A DNA stretch of 64,000 bases from Desertivirga sp966211215 (lineage in GTDB: Bacteria; Bacteroidota; Bacteroidia; Sphingobacteriales; Sphingobacteriaceae). The notes under the pieces are model-generated. The model saw only the letters and a list, made by a program, of their open reading frames with translations, was not told the origin of the DNA and ran no database searches. Every line of letters begins with the position of its first letter. Positions within the stretch are counted from its first letter, which is position 1. This document shows positions 17,384 to 26,537 of this stretch, in pieces. The stretch is taken from contig CBIHNR010000001.1 of assembly GCA_966211215.1 (NCBI GenBank), positions 69,384-133,383 of the forward strand, given 5' to 3'. The position numbers and the translations under genes are program-made.

Positions 17384-18100
17384 TTATTCACATGGCATTT
17401 CGACTAACTCATTCCCAGGATCGATATCAATTTTAACCCACGTTTTATCGACTATATTTGCCTTAAACAAATCCATTCCTTTCGATCCAAAGATACTCAA
17501 GAACGACAATTCGCCTGATATAATCATGTTATTCTGTTTTAGGTTTAAATCAATAGCATCCTTATATTGCTTTTCGATTCTTGAAGAAGCTGAGCTAGTC
17601 TTAAAACTTTCGATTAAAAAATCCCGCGCTTTGCTATAGTCTGAAAATTTGATCAAATATGCCACTCCTTTTGCAGACACTACTCCAAAATTAAATGTTC
17701 CCGATTCTTTTATAAATTGACCGTCAATTATTTCATACAAAGCTTTCATATCACCGATGGAAAAAATCGGATATAAACTTTTATAATGGCAATGTATAAC
17801 ACCATCAATTTTCCTGTTCAAAGTAAGGCTAAGCGAGGGACTATTTAGCTCACCCTCCACATACTCATAACGGTATATATTTCTATTATCTGAGTAGAAC
17901 AAAAAAGCAGCCTCAAAATTATAGTTCAGCGCGCTGTTGTAGAGGATATCTAACCGATCATTAAACTCTTTATTCTCCTGAAGTTGCCTTATCTGTTCGC
18001 AAATTGTCTTTTGAGATTCGGTTGGAGATGGATCTTCTTTTTTACAGGAGATAATAAACATGCTTAGTAATAGTGCATAGAAATAAAACCTAATTTTCAT
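17384..18100 (-). CDS. Lipoprotein with JAMM-like metal motif
   Basis: The 238-residue protein has a lipoprotein signal (lipobox IISC, Cys19). No named family is recognised with certainty. Residues 64-117 place a Glu (Glu64 in NFEAAFLFY) before IDGVIHCHYKSLYPIFSIGD, giving H103-x-H105-x8-S114-x2-D117. This resembles the E...HxH-x7-SxxD signature of JAMM/JAB metallo-isopeptidases with one extra residue in the loop. The C-terminal part (TFNFGVVSAKGVAYLIKF onward) is mixed alpha/beta. The start overlaps the end of the O-antigen-ligase-like gene by 11 bp, so they share an operon. A zinc peptidase role at the cell surface is an inference. Confidence 0.6.
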   Translation of the reverse strand: MKIRFYFYALLLSMFIISCKKEDPSPTESQKTICEQIRQLQENKEFNDRLDILYNSALNYNFEAAFLFYSDNRNIYRYEYVEGELNSPSLSLTLNRKIDGVIHCHYKSLYPIFSIGDMKALYEIIDGQFIKESGTFNFGVVSAKGVAYLIKFSDYSKARDFLIESFKTSSASSRIEKQYKDAIDLNLKQNNMIISGELSFLSIFGSKGMDLFKANIVDKTWVKIDIDPGNELVEMPCE

Positions 18101-19865
18101 AAAACTCCTGGGTTTTTAAAAAGGTGCAAGCTTTTGATTTTATTTGATCAACTATCAATGATGGTACTTTAACAGGCTGCTCACAAATTTTTTTTGCGAT
18201 CTGTCTGGCCTTCTTATTTTGACTGGTATTCCTATAAAACTCGAGAAGATTATTAATCGGTACAAATTTTTTAGGAACCATATATGCTGCCCTCAAAAAG
18301 CAGAACTCCGCCTTAGCATAATCTTTATTTAAGAAATAATTATTTCCCAATTCAGTGTACAATTCAATATTTGTACAATAATTCGAAGCTCTTTTAAGGA
18401 CTTTTAAACTTTCCTTACTTTGACCGATAGCAGCTAATTCCGCTCCATAATTGAACAGAAAAGATCCATTATTCGATAAGACAGGATAAATTTTTTGGTA
18501 ATAAGTTATATTATCTCCGCTGCGATATCGAAGAGCATTCTGATATTCGCCCCACTTAATAATGGCCTGTATCTTTTGAATACTTAAAGCAGCAGCAGTG
18601 GTTAGTAATAGCACAACAAAAAGGGATTTTAAGGGATTTAGCTTTATCGTTAAAAATACCCTCTCTTTTTTATTTATTGCACATAAAGTTGAAATGAAAA
18701 TTGCGGTTATTGTGATGTCTGTAAATGGATAAGAAACAAGGCAAAAGATCATTACTATTACTAAAATTGCAATCCATATTGTCTCAACGGAAGATCTCAG
18801 TAAAGTTCTTATTATTAAAACAAATACGACCAAGGCTAAAAGCAAACCAATAATTCCGTTCTCGATAACTATTCTAACGATCTCGCTAAAAGGCTGATAA
18901 TTCATCCCTGCAATATTTGCTAGATTTCCAGAAGCATTTCGTGCCAGAAAGAAATCGGCCTGATAATTTCCATATTGAGTAAAGAAGGTTCCAAAACCAC
19001 TACCTAAAAAAGGATGGGTTAAGAACATACTGAAGCTTATCTTCCAAATTATTAGCCGTCCTATCACCGATTTGATGTTTAAAAAGAGCAAAAAGGCACT
19101 AATGGAGAGAAATAACAAACTCGTTAATAAGACAGACCCCGTTTTAAGCATTTTTCGTGAAAGGCTCAAATTAGATATAATGATTAGCCCCGCACCCGAT
19201 ACTGCAGCTAAAAGAGCTGTTCTTGACAATGATAGCAACAGGGGCATCAAGAATATGAAAAATAATGCATAAAGCAATAACTTCCAACGCTTTTCATTTG
19301 TCCGGGGTATCAAATAGACATTAATACATATACCGATTGCCATTAAACATCCGTAAACATTTGAGTAAAAAAGGGTACCTCTGATACCAGTAACCTTATT
19401 AAAGCTGAACGGCAATAATTGTAGATATTGAAGGCATCCAAGAAGAGCCTGAACTAGACTTAAGGCAAATAGAACAGAAATCACCCACTCTGGCTTAATG
19501 AAGGTAAATAACTGCTTTACAAGGAGGAAGAAGATAAAATATCCTGTTACAAAATAAATACGATCTGAAACGACTTCGGCGGAAGATACAATTTGACTAC
19601 TTATAAAAATATAGAAAAAGAAAAATACAATTGTAAGGTCATTAATACTAAAAAGGAACAGGCTGCCGTTAAACTGAAAAATAATAAAGACAGAAAATAA
19701 CGCTACAATTGCAGTAAAAATAAAGGGAGGTAGTTCAAATATCCAGAATATCTTTGTGTAAGAATATAGAAATGACGATACTAAGAGAATAAGGGAAAAT
19801 ATTGTCAATGATAATAAGGCACGGAAATTCGTCTTATTATTTTTATGCATAAAAAGTGCTTTCAT
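18090..19865 (-). CDS. O-antigen ligase/Wzy-like polytopic protein with C-terminal TPR repeats
   Basis: The 591-residue protein has about 11-12 transmembrane helices (residues about 15-410) and the Wzy_C loop motif HPFLGSGFGTFFTQYGNYQ, followed by a long periplasmic loop. The last about 150 residues form TPR-like helices (LFNYGAELAAIGQSKESLKV, LYTELGNNYFLNKDYAKAEF). The family contains lipid-linked glycan polymerases and ligases, including pilin O-oligosaccharyltransferases, that act on the periplasmic face of the inner membrane. Its neighbours here are secreted proteins rather than glycosyltransferases, so attachment of a glycan to a secreted protein is at least as likely as O-antigen assembly. 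MKALFMHKNN is the predicted start; Met6 is an alternative. Confidence 0.85.
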   Translation of the reverse strand: MKALFMHKNNKTNFRALLSLTIFSLILLVSSFLYSYTKIFWIFELPPFIFTAIVALFSVFIIFQFNGSLFLFSINDLTIVFFFFYIFISSQIVSSAEVVSDRIYFVTGYFIFFLLVKQLFTFIKPEWVISVLFALSLVQALLGCLQYLQLLPFSFNKVTGIRGTLFYSNVYGCLMAIGICINVYLIPRTNEKRWKLLLYALFFIFLMPLLLSLSRTALLAAVSGAGLIIISNLSLSRKMLKTGSVLLTSLLFLSISAFLLFLNIKSVIGRLIIWKISFSMFLTHPFLGSGFGTFFTQYGNYQADFFLARNASGNLANIAGMNYQPFSEIVRIVIENGIIGLLLALVVFVLIIRTLLRSSVETIWIAILVIVMIFCLVSYPFTDITITAIFISTLCAINKKERVFLTIKLNPLKSLFVVLLLTTAAALSIQKIQAIIKWGEYQNALRYRSGDNITYYQKIYPVLSNNGSFLFNYGAELAAIGQSKESLKVLKRASNYCTNIELYTELGNNYFLNKDYAKAEFCFLRAAYMVPKKFVPINNLLEFYRNTSQNKKARQIAKKICEQPVKVPSLIVDQIKSKACTFLKTQEFYEN

Positions 19866-19884
19866 CCGTGCCTTGCTTTATTTA

Positions 19885-20508
19885 TTAATTAGCTCTATAA
19901 TAAACGCGAGATTCGTAAGTTGTACCATTGTGTTCAAAAGTGGGAGAAGAACTACCATAAGAAGCGGGCACATCTACAGGTGCATGTTCATAAACACCCA
20001 TTTGTCCCCACTTACTAGTGATCTCAGTTGCCATCCCGTTTGAATCAACTCCGGTCACGATCCCCGAATGGGTTGCATATACGTCTCCCTGTGCATTAAC
20101 ACCATAATAAACTATGCGGTCACCTATTTGATTTTGAGCACTATAGTCCAGAGAGTGGTACCCCGATGTATTAGGTGTCTGACTCCAATGGGGATAGGTT
20201 GGATCATTACCGTTTGCGCTTGCACCCCAGGCATAATAATGACAATTGTATGCATCTGAATTTGGCTGACCATTTGCATCTAACAAAGGAGTTGCAGGCG
20301 ATAGAGGATCTGGAGGATCTCCCTGGTATCCATTCTCTGCCCATTCCTCAAACGCGTCCTTCAAGGGGGTTTCCGCATCTGGATCATCCTCCATTCCCAT
20401 CAAAACAATCGTTTTTGACTTCCTCTGTGCGGTTTCATCTTTTTGGCAACCCGTGAAGAAAAAAGAAACGGTTAATACAAATAATATAATTCTTGAAATT
20501 TTTTTCAT
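19885..20508 (-). CDS. Lipoprotein with CHAP/NlpC-like Cys-His domain
   Basis: The 207-residue protein has a lipobox FFTGC (Cys21). A short acidic linker (residues 35-70) follows. Its core has YNCHYYAW with Cys89, QIGDRIVYYG, YATHSGIVTGV with His147, then TSKWGQMGVYEH. A Cys near a Tyr/Trp pair, a GD-hydrophobic turn and a later His form the order seen in papain-like CHAP and NlpC amidases, so this is probably a cysteine peptidase or amidase, or an inactive relative. It lies 19 nt upstream of the Wzy-like gene in the same direction, so co-transcription is likely. Confidence 0.65.
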   Translation of the reverse strand: MKKISRIILFVLTVSFFFTGCQKDETAQRKSKTIVLMGMEDDPDAETPLKDAFEEWAENGYQGDPPDPLSPATPLLDANGQPNSDAYNCHYYAWGASANGNDPTYPHWSQTPNTSGYHSLDYSAQNQIGDRIVYYGVNAQGDVYATHSGIVTGVDSNGMATEITSKWGQMGVYEHAPVDVPASYGSSSPTFEHNGTTYESRVYYRAN

Positions 20509-20538
20509 TGCGACTTTATTAGATGTTTAACTGTGATA

Positions 20539-20949
20539 TTAATTTGTGGGAACTTCCTTTAGTGGAGGTAAGCTAGCTTTGGAATTCTCCAGGCTATATT
20601 TCACTATCTTAAAATAATTGAATAATGAAATTCTGTTTTCAGGCTCAAAGGTGGAGCTCAGAGGATCTTGATAATTATAGAAGATAAACTCCTTTTTTAA
20701 AGCAGTCGCATCAGACTTCAAAGCATCGTCTATATAAGAAAGTATTTTGCGTTTATTGCCTTTTACTTTGGTATAAGATTCGAGATACTTTGTTTTAACC
20801 GCCGATATATTATTCTTTTTACGTGAAGCCTGCACCCTCTCATAATTGTGCTTGCTGTTTAAAAGATTTAAGAGTTCCTGTTTCGGAGTTTGTGCGCTTG
20901 AATCGCCGAAGGTGCAAATAGATAATAAAATAATAATAATAGTTTTCAT
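20539..20949 (-). CDS. Small secreted protein of unknown function
   Basis: The 136-residue protein has a signal peptide cut after SSA-QT (about residue 19), followed by a basic, helix-rich body (LLNLLNSKHNYERVQASRKK). No family is recognised. It is the first gene of the apparent 20949-to-17384 operon, 30 nt upstream of the Cys-His lipoprotein. Confidence 0.65.
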   Translation of the reverse strand: MKTIIIILLSICTFGDSSAQTPKQELLNLLNSKHNYERVQASRKKNNISAVKTKYLESYTKVKGNKRKILSYIDDALKSDATALKKEFIFYNYQDPLSSTFEPENRISLFNYFKIVKYSLENSKASLPPLKEVPTN

Positions 20950-21117
20950 TTTTTTAATTTATAGTAATTAATTAATTAAATTGTTAGGGTAGGAACCTCT
21001 AAGGTACCCCCCTCGGAATAGGCAAGTTAAACATGGGTTATTTATTTGTTTTGTAGTTATAAAAACATATATGGTTGCCTATTGGCAACGCTGCTGGAAA
21101 TCAATTAAGGCTAATCT

Positions 21118-22227
21118 CTACTTCTTATAAAGTCGAATACCATAGAAGGTTGTTACCGGTGGCTTATCATCCCAATTATTCCAGTTATGAGATTCGTCAG
21201 TTGAATATTTTAATCTATACTGTCCTGGTTTCAAATAAATCACGGTATCACTACCCTGATTTTTTAGAGCCCCACCAACGTGCTTAGTATAAGCAGCGTG
21301 CATCTCCCAAACTCTTTTGCCCTGTTTGTCTTCTATCCAACCATAGTCGGATAAAGTTCTTCCGGAGTAAGATGTTGATGACACATGCCCTCTTCGGGAA
21401 TCTAAAACTTTAAAAAACAGATACAGGTTATGCTCGTCCCAAGCTGATTTCATTGTTGCTGACAAATCAGACGAATCAGCAACTGAACCATAAATTATAG
21501 TTTTGAATGGCTGGCTAGGAACTTTTTGCCAAAAGGCAGAATCATTGATTGAAGTTTGCGATTTAAAAATTGAGAAGATTTCATCAGCGTTTTTTCTTAC
21601 CAGGCTGGAAAGAACGATTACACTTGAATCTCTGCTTTTTAAAGAGAGATTTCCTTTATCAACCTTCCATGCTATTTTAGCATGCTGCTTAATTCCGTCG
21701 TCATTGTCTCCGACTGAAGCATTAAAGCTGATTTTGGCATCTTTGTCTGGGCTGAGGTTTAAGATTTTCCATGGAAGAGTAACTTCATAGGTGTACATCT
21801 CCAACTCGTTTTTATATAAGCTCTTTACAATGACACCGTCTTTAATATAAGACACCCTATTATCAGGCCCCGGCTTGCCGTCACCCCATGAGAAGGTAAA
21901 CTCCTTTTGTTCTTTTAAATCGTTATCCGAAGTAAAAGATATCTCGATAGCATCGCTCTTGAAAAAATAGTTTCGAGGCGTGCCAAATAAACTGACATCC
22001 AGTTCTCCTATACTATAGATCTGAACTGCTGTACCTTCTTTAATTGTAAATAAGGTGTCTTCTTCACAAATATTAGGAAGGCCTTCAATACTTGCTATCG
22101 GAGTCTGATTAAGATATTTTTCCTGAACTAAAGTATCCTTTATCGACGAACCCATATCTTGTCGAGTGTGGCATCCATTAATTATGATACCAGTTAAAAT
22201 GATACACGACAGAACTTTTACCACCAT
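21118..22227 (-). CDS. Lipoprotein with two CBM9-like domains
   Basis: The 369-residue protein has a lipobox IINGC (Cys19). Two beta-sandwich halves follow. The first (about 60-215) contains DAIEISFTSDND...KDAKISFNASVGDND. The second (about 225-369) contains SATMKSAWDEHNLYLFFKVLD and ends with a short strand tail. This pattern fits CBM9-like modules, usually sugar binding. The start overlaps the upstream transglutaminase-like gene by 10 bp, so the two are probably translated together and may act as a pair on the surface. Confidence 0.6.
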   Translation of the reverse strand: MVVKVLSCIILTGIIINGCHTRQDMGSSIKDTLVQEKYLNQTPIASIEGLPNICEEDTLFTIKEGTAVQIYSIGELDVSLFGTPRNYFFKSDAIEISFTSDNDLKEQKEFTFSWGDGKPGPDNRVSYIKDGVIVKSLYKNELEMYTYEVTLPWKILNLSPDKDAKISFNASVGDNDDGIKQHAKIAWKVDKGNLSLKSRDSSVIVLSSLVRKNADEIFSIFKSQTSINDSAFWQKVPSQPFKTIIYGSVADSSDLSATMKSAWDEHNLYLFFKVLDSRRGHVSSTSYSGRTLSDYGWIEDKQGKRVWEMHAAYTKHVGGALKNQGSDTVIYLKPGQYRLKYSTDESHNWNNWDDKPPVTTFYGIRLYKK

Positions 22228-23747
22228 ACCTGTGCGCCTCCTTTCAACGTGAAAATTCTTTCTTTAGATGCCTTATCTGAGCTTTTAAGCCAGTACAGCC
22301 CATTTTGGGGGAGGGTAAAAATAAGCGAATCGCCGGCAGCTACTTTTTTCCCCATGGAAACCCATTTTCTTTTCCAATGATACAGTTCATACTCATTCTT
22401 GGCAGCCACTTTGGGACCTTGAGGACTCTTTTTTCTCAAAACTACCGGTGTTTGATTTTTCATAAGAGATGACAGGCTTGATAAATTTCCTTTTACATCC
22501 ACCATTATTGGCTCAGCAACCGGAACCAATATGCGCTTTTCAAAGCGCATAGGCATATACAGAATCCCTCTTCCCATCGACTTAAAAACAGCTGTACCAT
22601 TGGTTACTTCAGCCCAGTCCAAAGGAATCCACTGCTGAGAATTAAAAACACATAAAAACATCAAACTTTTTTCTTCCATTTTTAACGATGGACGAACAGT
22701 TATAGTCGTAACCGGAATGTAATCGCTCGTAACGTCAACTATATTGGGGTCCTTCAAAAATGTGGGGGCGTTGGCTAATTTTTCACGCTTGTTTATGCGT
22801 TCATCGTTTGTTAAAAAGGTATAGCGAAATATTTTACCTCGTTTCCTTTGAAATGCCAGGTCTATTTTTGTTTGACCCGGATCTGATTCAGCTCCAACAA
22901 ACGCAACCGGCTTTCCTTTGTATATCAAAGCGTTCCAATTGTGTCCACCATTCATGTTACCCCACAAGGGCGTAAAATCCATCACTACGGGTATACCCAG
23001 AGCTCTCATATAGTAAGTAGTAAATTGGGTGGCATGGTAACAAGAGCCGCATTGAACCGTTAATAAGTCCTGAAAATTCATATCCCATGAGATAGGAAAT
23101 TTTTGAAAGTAGAACTGCTTTTTTAAGTAATCATTAAGGGAAATACAGACCTTATAAACATCCTTTTCATCTTTGTTAGAATCCAAAAGCCATTTTGTCT
23201 TTTGCTGAACAATTTCATTCCATAGTGTTGGCTCTTCATTAACAAGCTTGTAAGGAAGAATATAGTCACAAAACTCTTCAAAACTTAGACTCCTTGCCCA
23301 CGGATATCTCCACGCTTTGAAGGCGGCATCAATATGTTTTATGAGTAATTCTGATTTCATGATATCAGAATCATATACCGTAGAAACAGACAATTTAGTT
23401 GTTTTCCCTACCAAGTTTGTGAGACTATCCCATTTGTTAAAAAGATCCAGTCGCTGGGGTATTTCCGCTATCTTGCGAAGCATTTTCCTTTTGTGGATTA
23501 CCCCATCACCTTCAACGTGCATTTGTTCCCGGAGATTTTTTATTAGAAAATATGCTGCATCAACTTTTTGTGTCTCCCCACGCTCTTGATAGTGGGCTAT
23601 TACTTTCAGGAGCTCCGCCCGGTTGGAAGTTGTGTTCAAAGTTGCTTTTACAGGTTCGGGCAGATTATTGCATGCGGAAAATACTGTCAATAAAAGGCAT
23701 GTTGCAAAAAAGATTTGACAAAATAATTTTGAATAACAAGTTGTCAT
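22218..23747 (-). CDS. Transglutaminase-like lipoprotein
   Basis: I prefer the ATG at 23747 (an upstream ATG at 23816 is possible), because the protein then begins MTTCYSKLFCQIFFATCLLL with a lipobox VFSAC. The core has VQCGSCYHATQFTTYYMRAL with the nucleophile Cys at about 236, GIPVVMDFTPLW, and GGHNWNALIYKGKPVAF with the catalytic His, the order of the transglutaminase-like Cys-His-Asp/Asn superfamily. The about 180-residue C-terminal part is beta-rich. Bacterial members are peptidases, amidases or cross-linking enzymes; which applies here is unknown. It is in an operon with the CBM9-like lipoprotein. Confidence 0.75.
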   Translation of the reverse strand: MTTCYSKLFCQIFFATCLLLTVFSACNNLPEPVKATLNTTSNRAELLKVIAHYQERGETQKVDAAYFLIKNLREQMHVEGDGVIHKRKMLRKIAEIPQRLDLFNKWDSLTNLVGKTTKLSVSTVYDSDIMKSELLIKHIDAAFKAWRYPWARSLSFEEFCDYILPYKLVNEEPTLWNEIVQQKTKWLLDSNKDEKDVYKVCISLNDYLKKQFYFQKFPISWDMNFQDLLTVQCGSCYHATQFTTYYMRALGIPVVMDFTPLWGNMNGGHNWNALIYKGKPVAFVGAESDPGQTKIDLAFQRKRGKIFRYTFLTNDERINKREKLANAPTFLKDPNIVDVTSDYIPVTTITVRPSLKMEEKSLMFLCVFNSQQWIPLDWAEVTNGTAVFKSMGRGILYMPMRFEKRILVPVAEPIMVDVKGNLSSLSSLMKNQTPVVLRKKSPQGPKVAAKNEYELYHWKRKWVSMGKKVAAGDSLIFTLPQNGLYWLKSSDKASKERIFTLKGGAQVWW

Positions 23748-23834
23748 AAGGTTATGGTAATCATGTATATATGAGTTTAAGAGGTCAAATAGAGGGATGT
23801 ATATCCGCGAATTCAATTAAGCATCGGTAGTCAA

Positions 23835-24347
23835 TCATCGATCAATCGCAACAATGCTCATATCCTGGCTGAAAAACATTTGAATACGTACATCTTTCAG
23901 ATGATTGTTGAGATAACAACGCGAGACCTTATCGCCCTGGGAAACATTTTTTTCTACCTGATAATTTTCATCATACTTCAAATCTTCCCATAACGTCTCT
24001 ATCGCTTTATTTAACTCCTGACGCTTACTGATAATAACGACAACTCTGTCCCCGACAAATTCCTGTAAATGCTGTTTAAGCAATGGTTCAATGTTACTTG
24101 AGTTCCGAAAGAAAATCAGTCCTCCGCTTTTGTTCAGCGCAGCAGTTAGTTCACTCGCAGTATTAACCCTTTCCTTTTGGTTAGATAGACTTACACCTTC
24201 TGCCTCTATGATGTCGTTTTGATCCAAACCCAGCAGGTAATCTAGCGTTAAGGTACGCGATTTAGGTAATCCGAAGGATGTAACAAAAAGCAGAAGGCAT
24301 AGATAGCCGAACCAACAAAATCTTCGTTGCAAATAGATAACTTTCAT
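23835..24347 (-). CDS. Secreted protein of unknown function
   Basis: The 170-residue protein has a signal peptide (FCWFGYLCLLLFVTSFG) and a mature part with alternating strands and helices (GGLIFFRNSSNIEPLLKQHL, FVGDRVVVIISKRQELNKAI). No family is recognised. It is read in the same direction as, and 87 nt upstream of, the transglutaminase-like gene. Confidence 0.55.
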   Translation of the reverse strand: MKVIYLQRRFCWFGYLCLLLFVTSFGLPKSRTLTLDYLLGLDQNDIIEAEGVSLSNQKERVNTASELTAALNKSGGLIFFRNSSNIEPLLKQHLQEFVGDRVVVIISKRQELNKAIETLWEDLKYDENYQVEKNVSQGDKVSRCYLNNHLKDVRIQMFFSQDMSIVAIDR

Positions 24348-24407
24348 TCTTTAATTAGTTGGATGAACAATGAACGTTGAATTTGTTTCACCTACCGCAA
24401 ATGAACA

Positions 24408-24668
24408 TCACAAAAGTGAAGTATTATTGCACTCAAGTTTTTTTTTATATCTAAATTGAAAATCGCCGGAGATTTCATAGATGTAGCTTTCTAATTGAGT
24501 ATTGTATCTGATTTGTGCCCCTAAATATTCAAGAGCCTTAAGGTATTCGTAAACAGTTCGTTTACTGACCTGCATTTTTTTTGCTAGCTGTTCAGGGCTT
24601 CCTGTCGATTTAGTTTTGATTAAAAAGTGAATGTATTCCAATCGGTCTATATATTTAATCATGTACAA
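24408..24668 (-). CDS. Small HTH regulator (HTH_11/DeoR-like)
   Basis: The 86-residue protein is a helix-turn-helix (STGSPEQLAKKMQVSKRTVY, EYLKALEYLGAQIRYN) of the HTH_11 type found at the N-terminus of WYL/DeoR regulators, with no effector domain. It heads the minus-strand secreted-protein island and is the only regulator there, so it is the natural candidate to control it. Confidence 0.75.
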   Translation of the reverse strand: MYMIKYIDRLEYIHFLIKTKSTGSPEQLAKKMQVSKRTVYEYLKALEYLGAQIRYNTQLESYIYEISGDFQFRYKKKLECNNTSLL

Positions 24669-25469
24669 TTAAAAATATCAGGTTTAATTTGCTTAATTAT
24701 CCGAAGTAAATTGTCGCATAGGCTTAAGTAAACGGAAAGCTTTTTTGTAGCTACTTGACTTCATACAACATAGGTCTGCATATGAGATCGTTCGCGAGGT
24801 ATTGCAAAGTTCAACCGTTTCCCACTTGAGGCAATTATTTTTATTCCTCGTATATGTAATTATTGTTTAAATCAAAAATATTACCCAATTTAAAGCTGTA
24901 GTTATGAAATGTTTTCATATTAATATAGTATCTTATCATTGCATGCATTTCGAAATTATAGAACATAATTAGGCGATTAATAACTCTAAAAACTGATTCT
25001 TTCTCCCGGAATGTGCGATTCGCCGAAGTTTAATAATGTTATTTTCTCAACATATGTTGATTTTGACATTTAAAGAAGCACCTCTAAAACTGCACTCTAG
25101 GAAGGTGTGGTTGAAGAGGGGGATAAAATTTGGCAGAAAGCACATGCTACAAGGCGGAGGGCTTTACTATAAAAAAAAGTCTTTTAGAAGGTTGGGTTTA
25201 TTAGTTTAAACCGACAATTGCGGCTTTGTTTCTAAACAGACCTGAAGTCGTTCTTTTCTTGTTTATCCGCTCGCTGCTACACTTTGAAGATCGTTCTTGA
25301 ATGTTCTTTCTATTTCCTGTTTTTTTGATTTTTTTCACTCTTTAGTTAATTGTCCCCGCTTTCATTAGGGGTTAAACACATTAGAATTTACAAAATCCAC
25401 AGATTATGCTCTTGCCAACGGAAAGAAGTTGATCCTTACCGGTACTTTCGAGGGGTAATTGGCTACTGA
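24669..25469. other. Intergenic, no gene seen
   Basis: About 800 bases of AT-rich DNA with many stops in all frames. It separates the minus-strand island from the plus-strand remnants and should contain the promoter for the HTH gene. A short in-frame piece near 25400-25458 (KSTDYALANGKKLILTGTFE) may be another protein remnant. Confidence 0.4.
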
Positions 25470-25895
25470 AGCGAAATAATTTATACCGTTGCTGCTAACA
25501 GCACTAACGGCGAACAAGCGCTACAATGCAACACTTTAACTACAAGGAACGGCGAACAATTTCAGGTAATTCTTCCAGATGGTTCCCACGTTTGGCTGGA
25601 TGCCGCTTCGTCCTTGAAGTATCCTGCTGTTGATACACATGCCGGTTCAATTCTATACAAAGGTGTCGATGGAGGCTGGAACCAAACTGGCGTTTACCAG
25701 GAAGTACACCTTTACGGGCACCGGCAATATAAGGTTGATATGCATGTGCAGGGTTCTGGTGCAAACAAGGTGTGGTTTGAAGTTTGGCTATCGAAGAAGA
25801 AACCGCAGGACGGACAGCACGTCACGACCGGCTGGGATCCTGCTGCGGTAATGTTGCTCGGTTTAATATTTTATCAACAAATCTTAGTTCAATAA
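25470..25895 (+). pseudogene. Chimeric remnant: FecR segment joined to a carbohydrate-binding segment
   Basis: One open frame reads TLTTRNGEQFQVILPDGSHV and WLDAASSLKYP, which is the core of an FecR anti-sigma domain. At about 25625 it runs without a stop into AGSILYKGVDGGWNQTGVYQ and KVDMHVQGSGANKVWFEVWL, a secreted beta-sandwich of the type found in SusE/F-like or glycosidase-attached modules. Neither is complete, and the frame has no proper start. This is a recombination joint between two gene remnants. Confidence 0.6.
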
Positions 25896-26212
25896 ATGAA
25901 AATTAAAATGCGTTTAACAATCTTATTATATTTTTTTCTGGTGCTTTTGCCAAAAGCGCAGGCACAGGAAAGCGTCAAGGAAAAAATATTGACGCAAGGA
26001 TCAATGCACTTCTCAGTAAGATGACATTGGAAGAAAAAGTGAATATGATCCGTGCCTCATCATCATTTACTTCCGGCGGTGTTCCCCATCTCGGTATTCC
26101 TGAATTAGTAACCTCCGACGGACCTCATGGGGTGAGATTGGAGAGCAAAGAGATGTTTGCCGCCCCTCCGGTATCCAAAAATGGCCATTGTAACCCATGC
26201 AACAAAACTTAA
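25896..26212 (+). pseudogene. Truncated, frameshifted GH3 beta-glucosidase gene
   Basis: An intact signal peptide (MKIKMRLTILLYFFLVLLPK...AQAQ) is followed by a frameshift at the A-run near 25980. The other frame then gives DARINALLSKMTLEEKVNMI and IPELVTSDGPHGVRLES, the classic N-terminus of GH3 enzymes. It is cut after about 75 residues; the catalytic Asp region and second domain are absent. It lies just upstream of the fructan locus. Confidence 0.75.
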
Positions 26213-26537
26213 AGTTTGTGATATAATTTCAAATGGGTAAAAAATACAATTATTTCAAAAAGTGCTTTTATAGTAGTGAAAATGTCGTTTTTAGCCAGTC
26301 GAAATACTTAAAGAGATTGATATAATATCAAAAACTGCCGCCTGGCAATTTCCGTAACTTGGTTTTAGTAAACCGCTAGAAATCCAATCACATTAATAAA
26401 CCAAAATTCTCCAATCACGCTGTGGTTGAAAATTGCTTTTGCATAAAACTAAAAACAGATATATGATACAATAATTCAAGTACACGGCCAATTATTAAAA
26501 ACAACACCAATTAAATTAACTAACCCAATTAAGAATT
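26213..26537. other. Intergenic, upstream of susC1
   Basis: 325 AT-rich bases that must hold the promoter of susC1-susD1. I see no exact TAnnTTTG box and no clear operator. Confidence 0.4.

Noticed and set aside
25540..25851. Frames at 25540-25764 (minus) and 25630-25851 (plus)
   Set aside because: They are shadows of the FecR/binding-module remnant frame.
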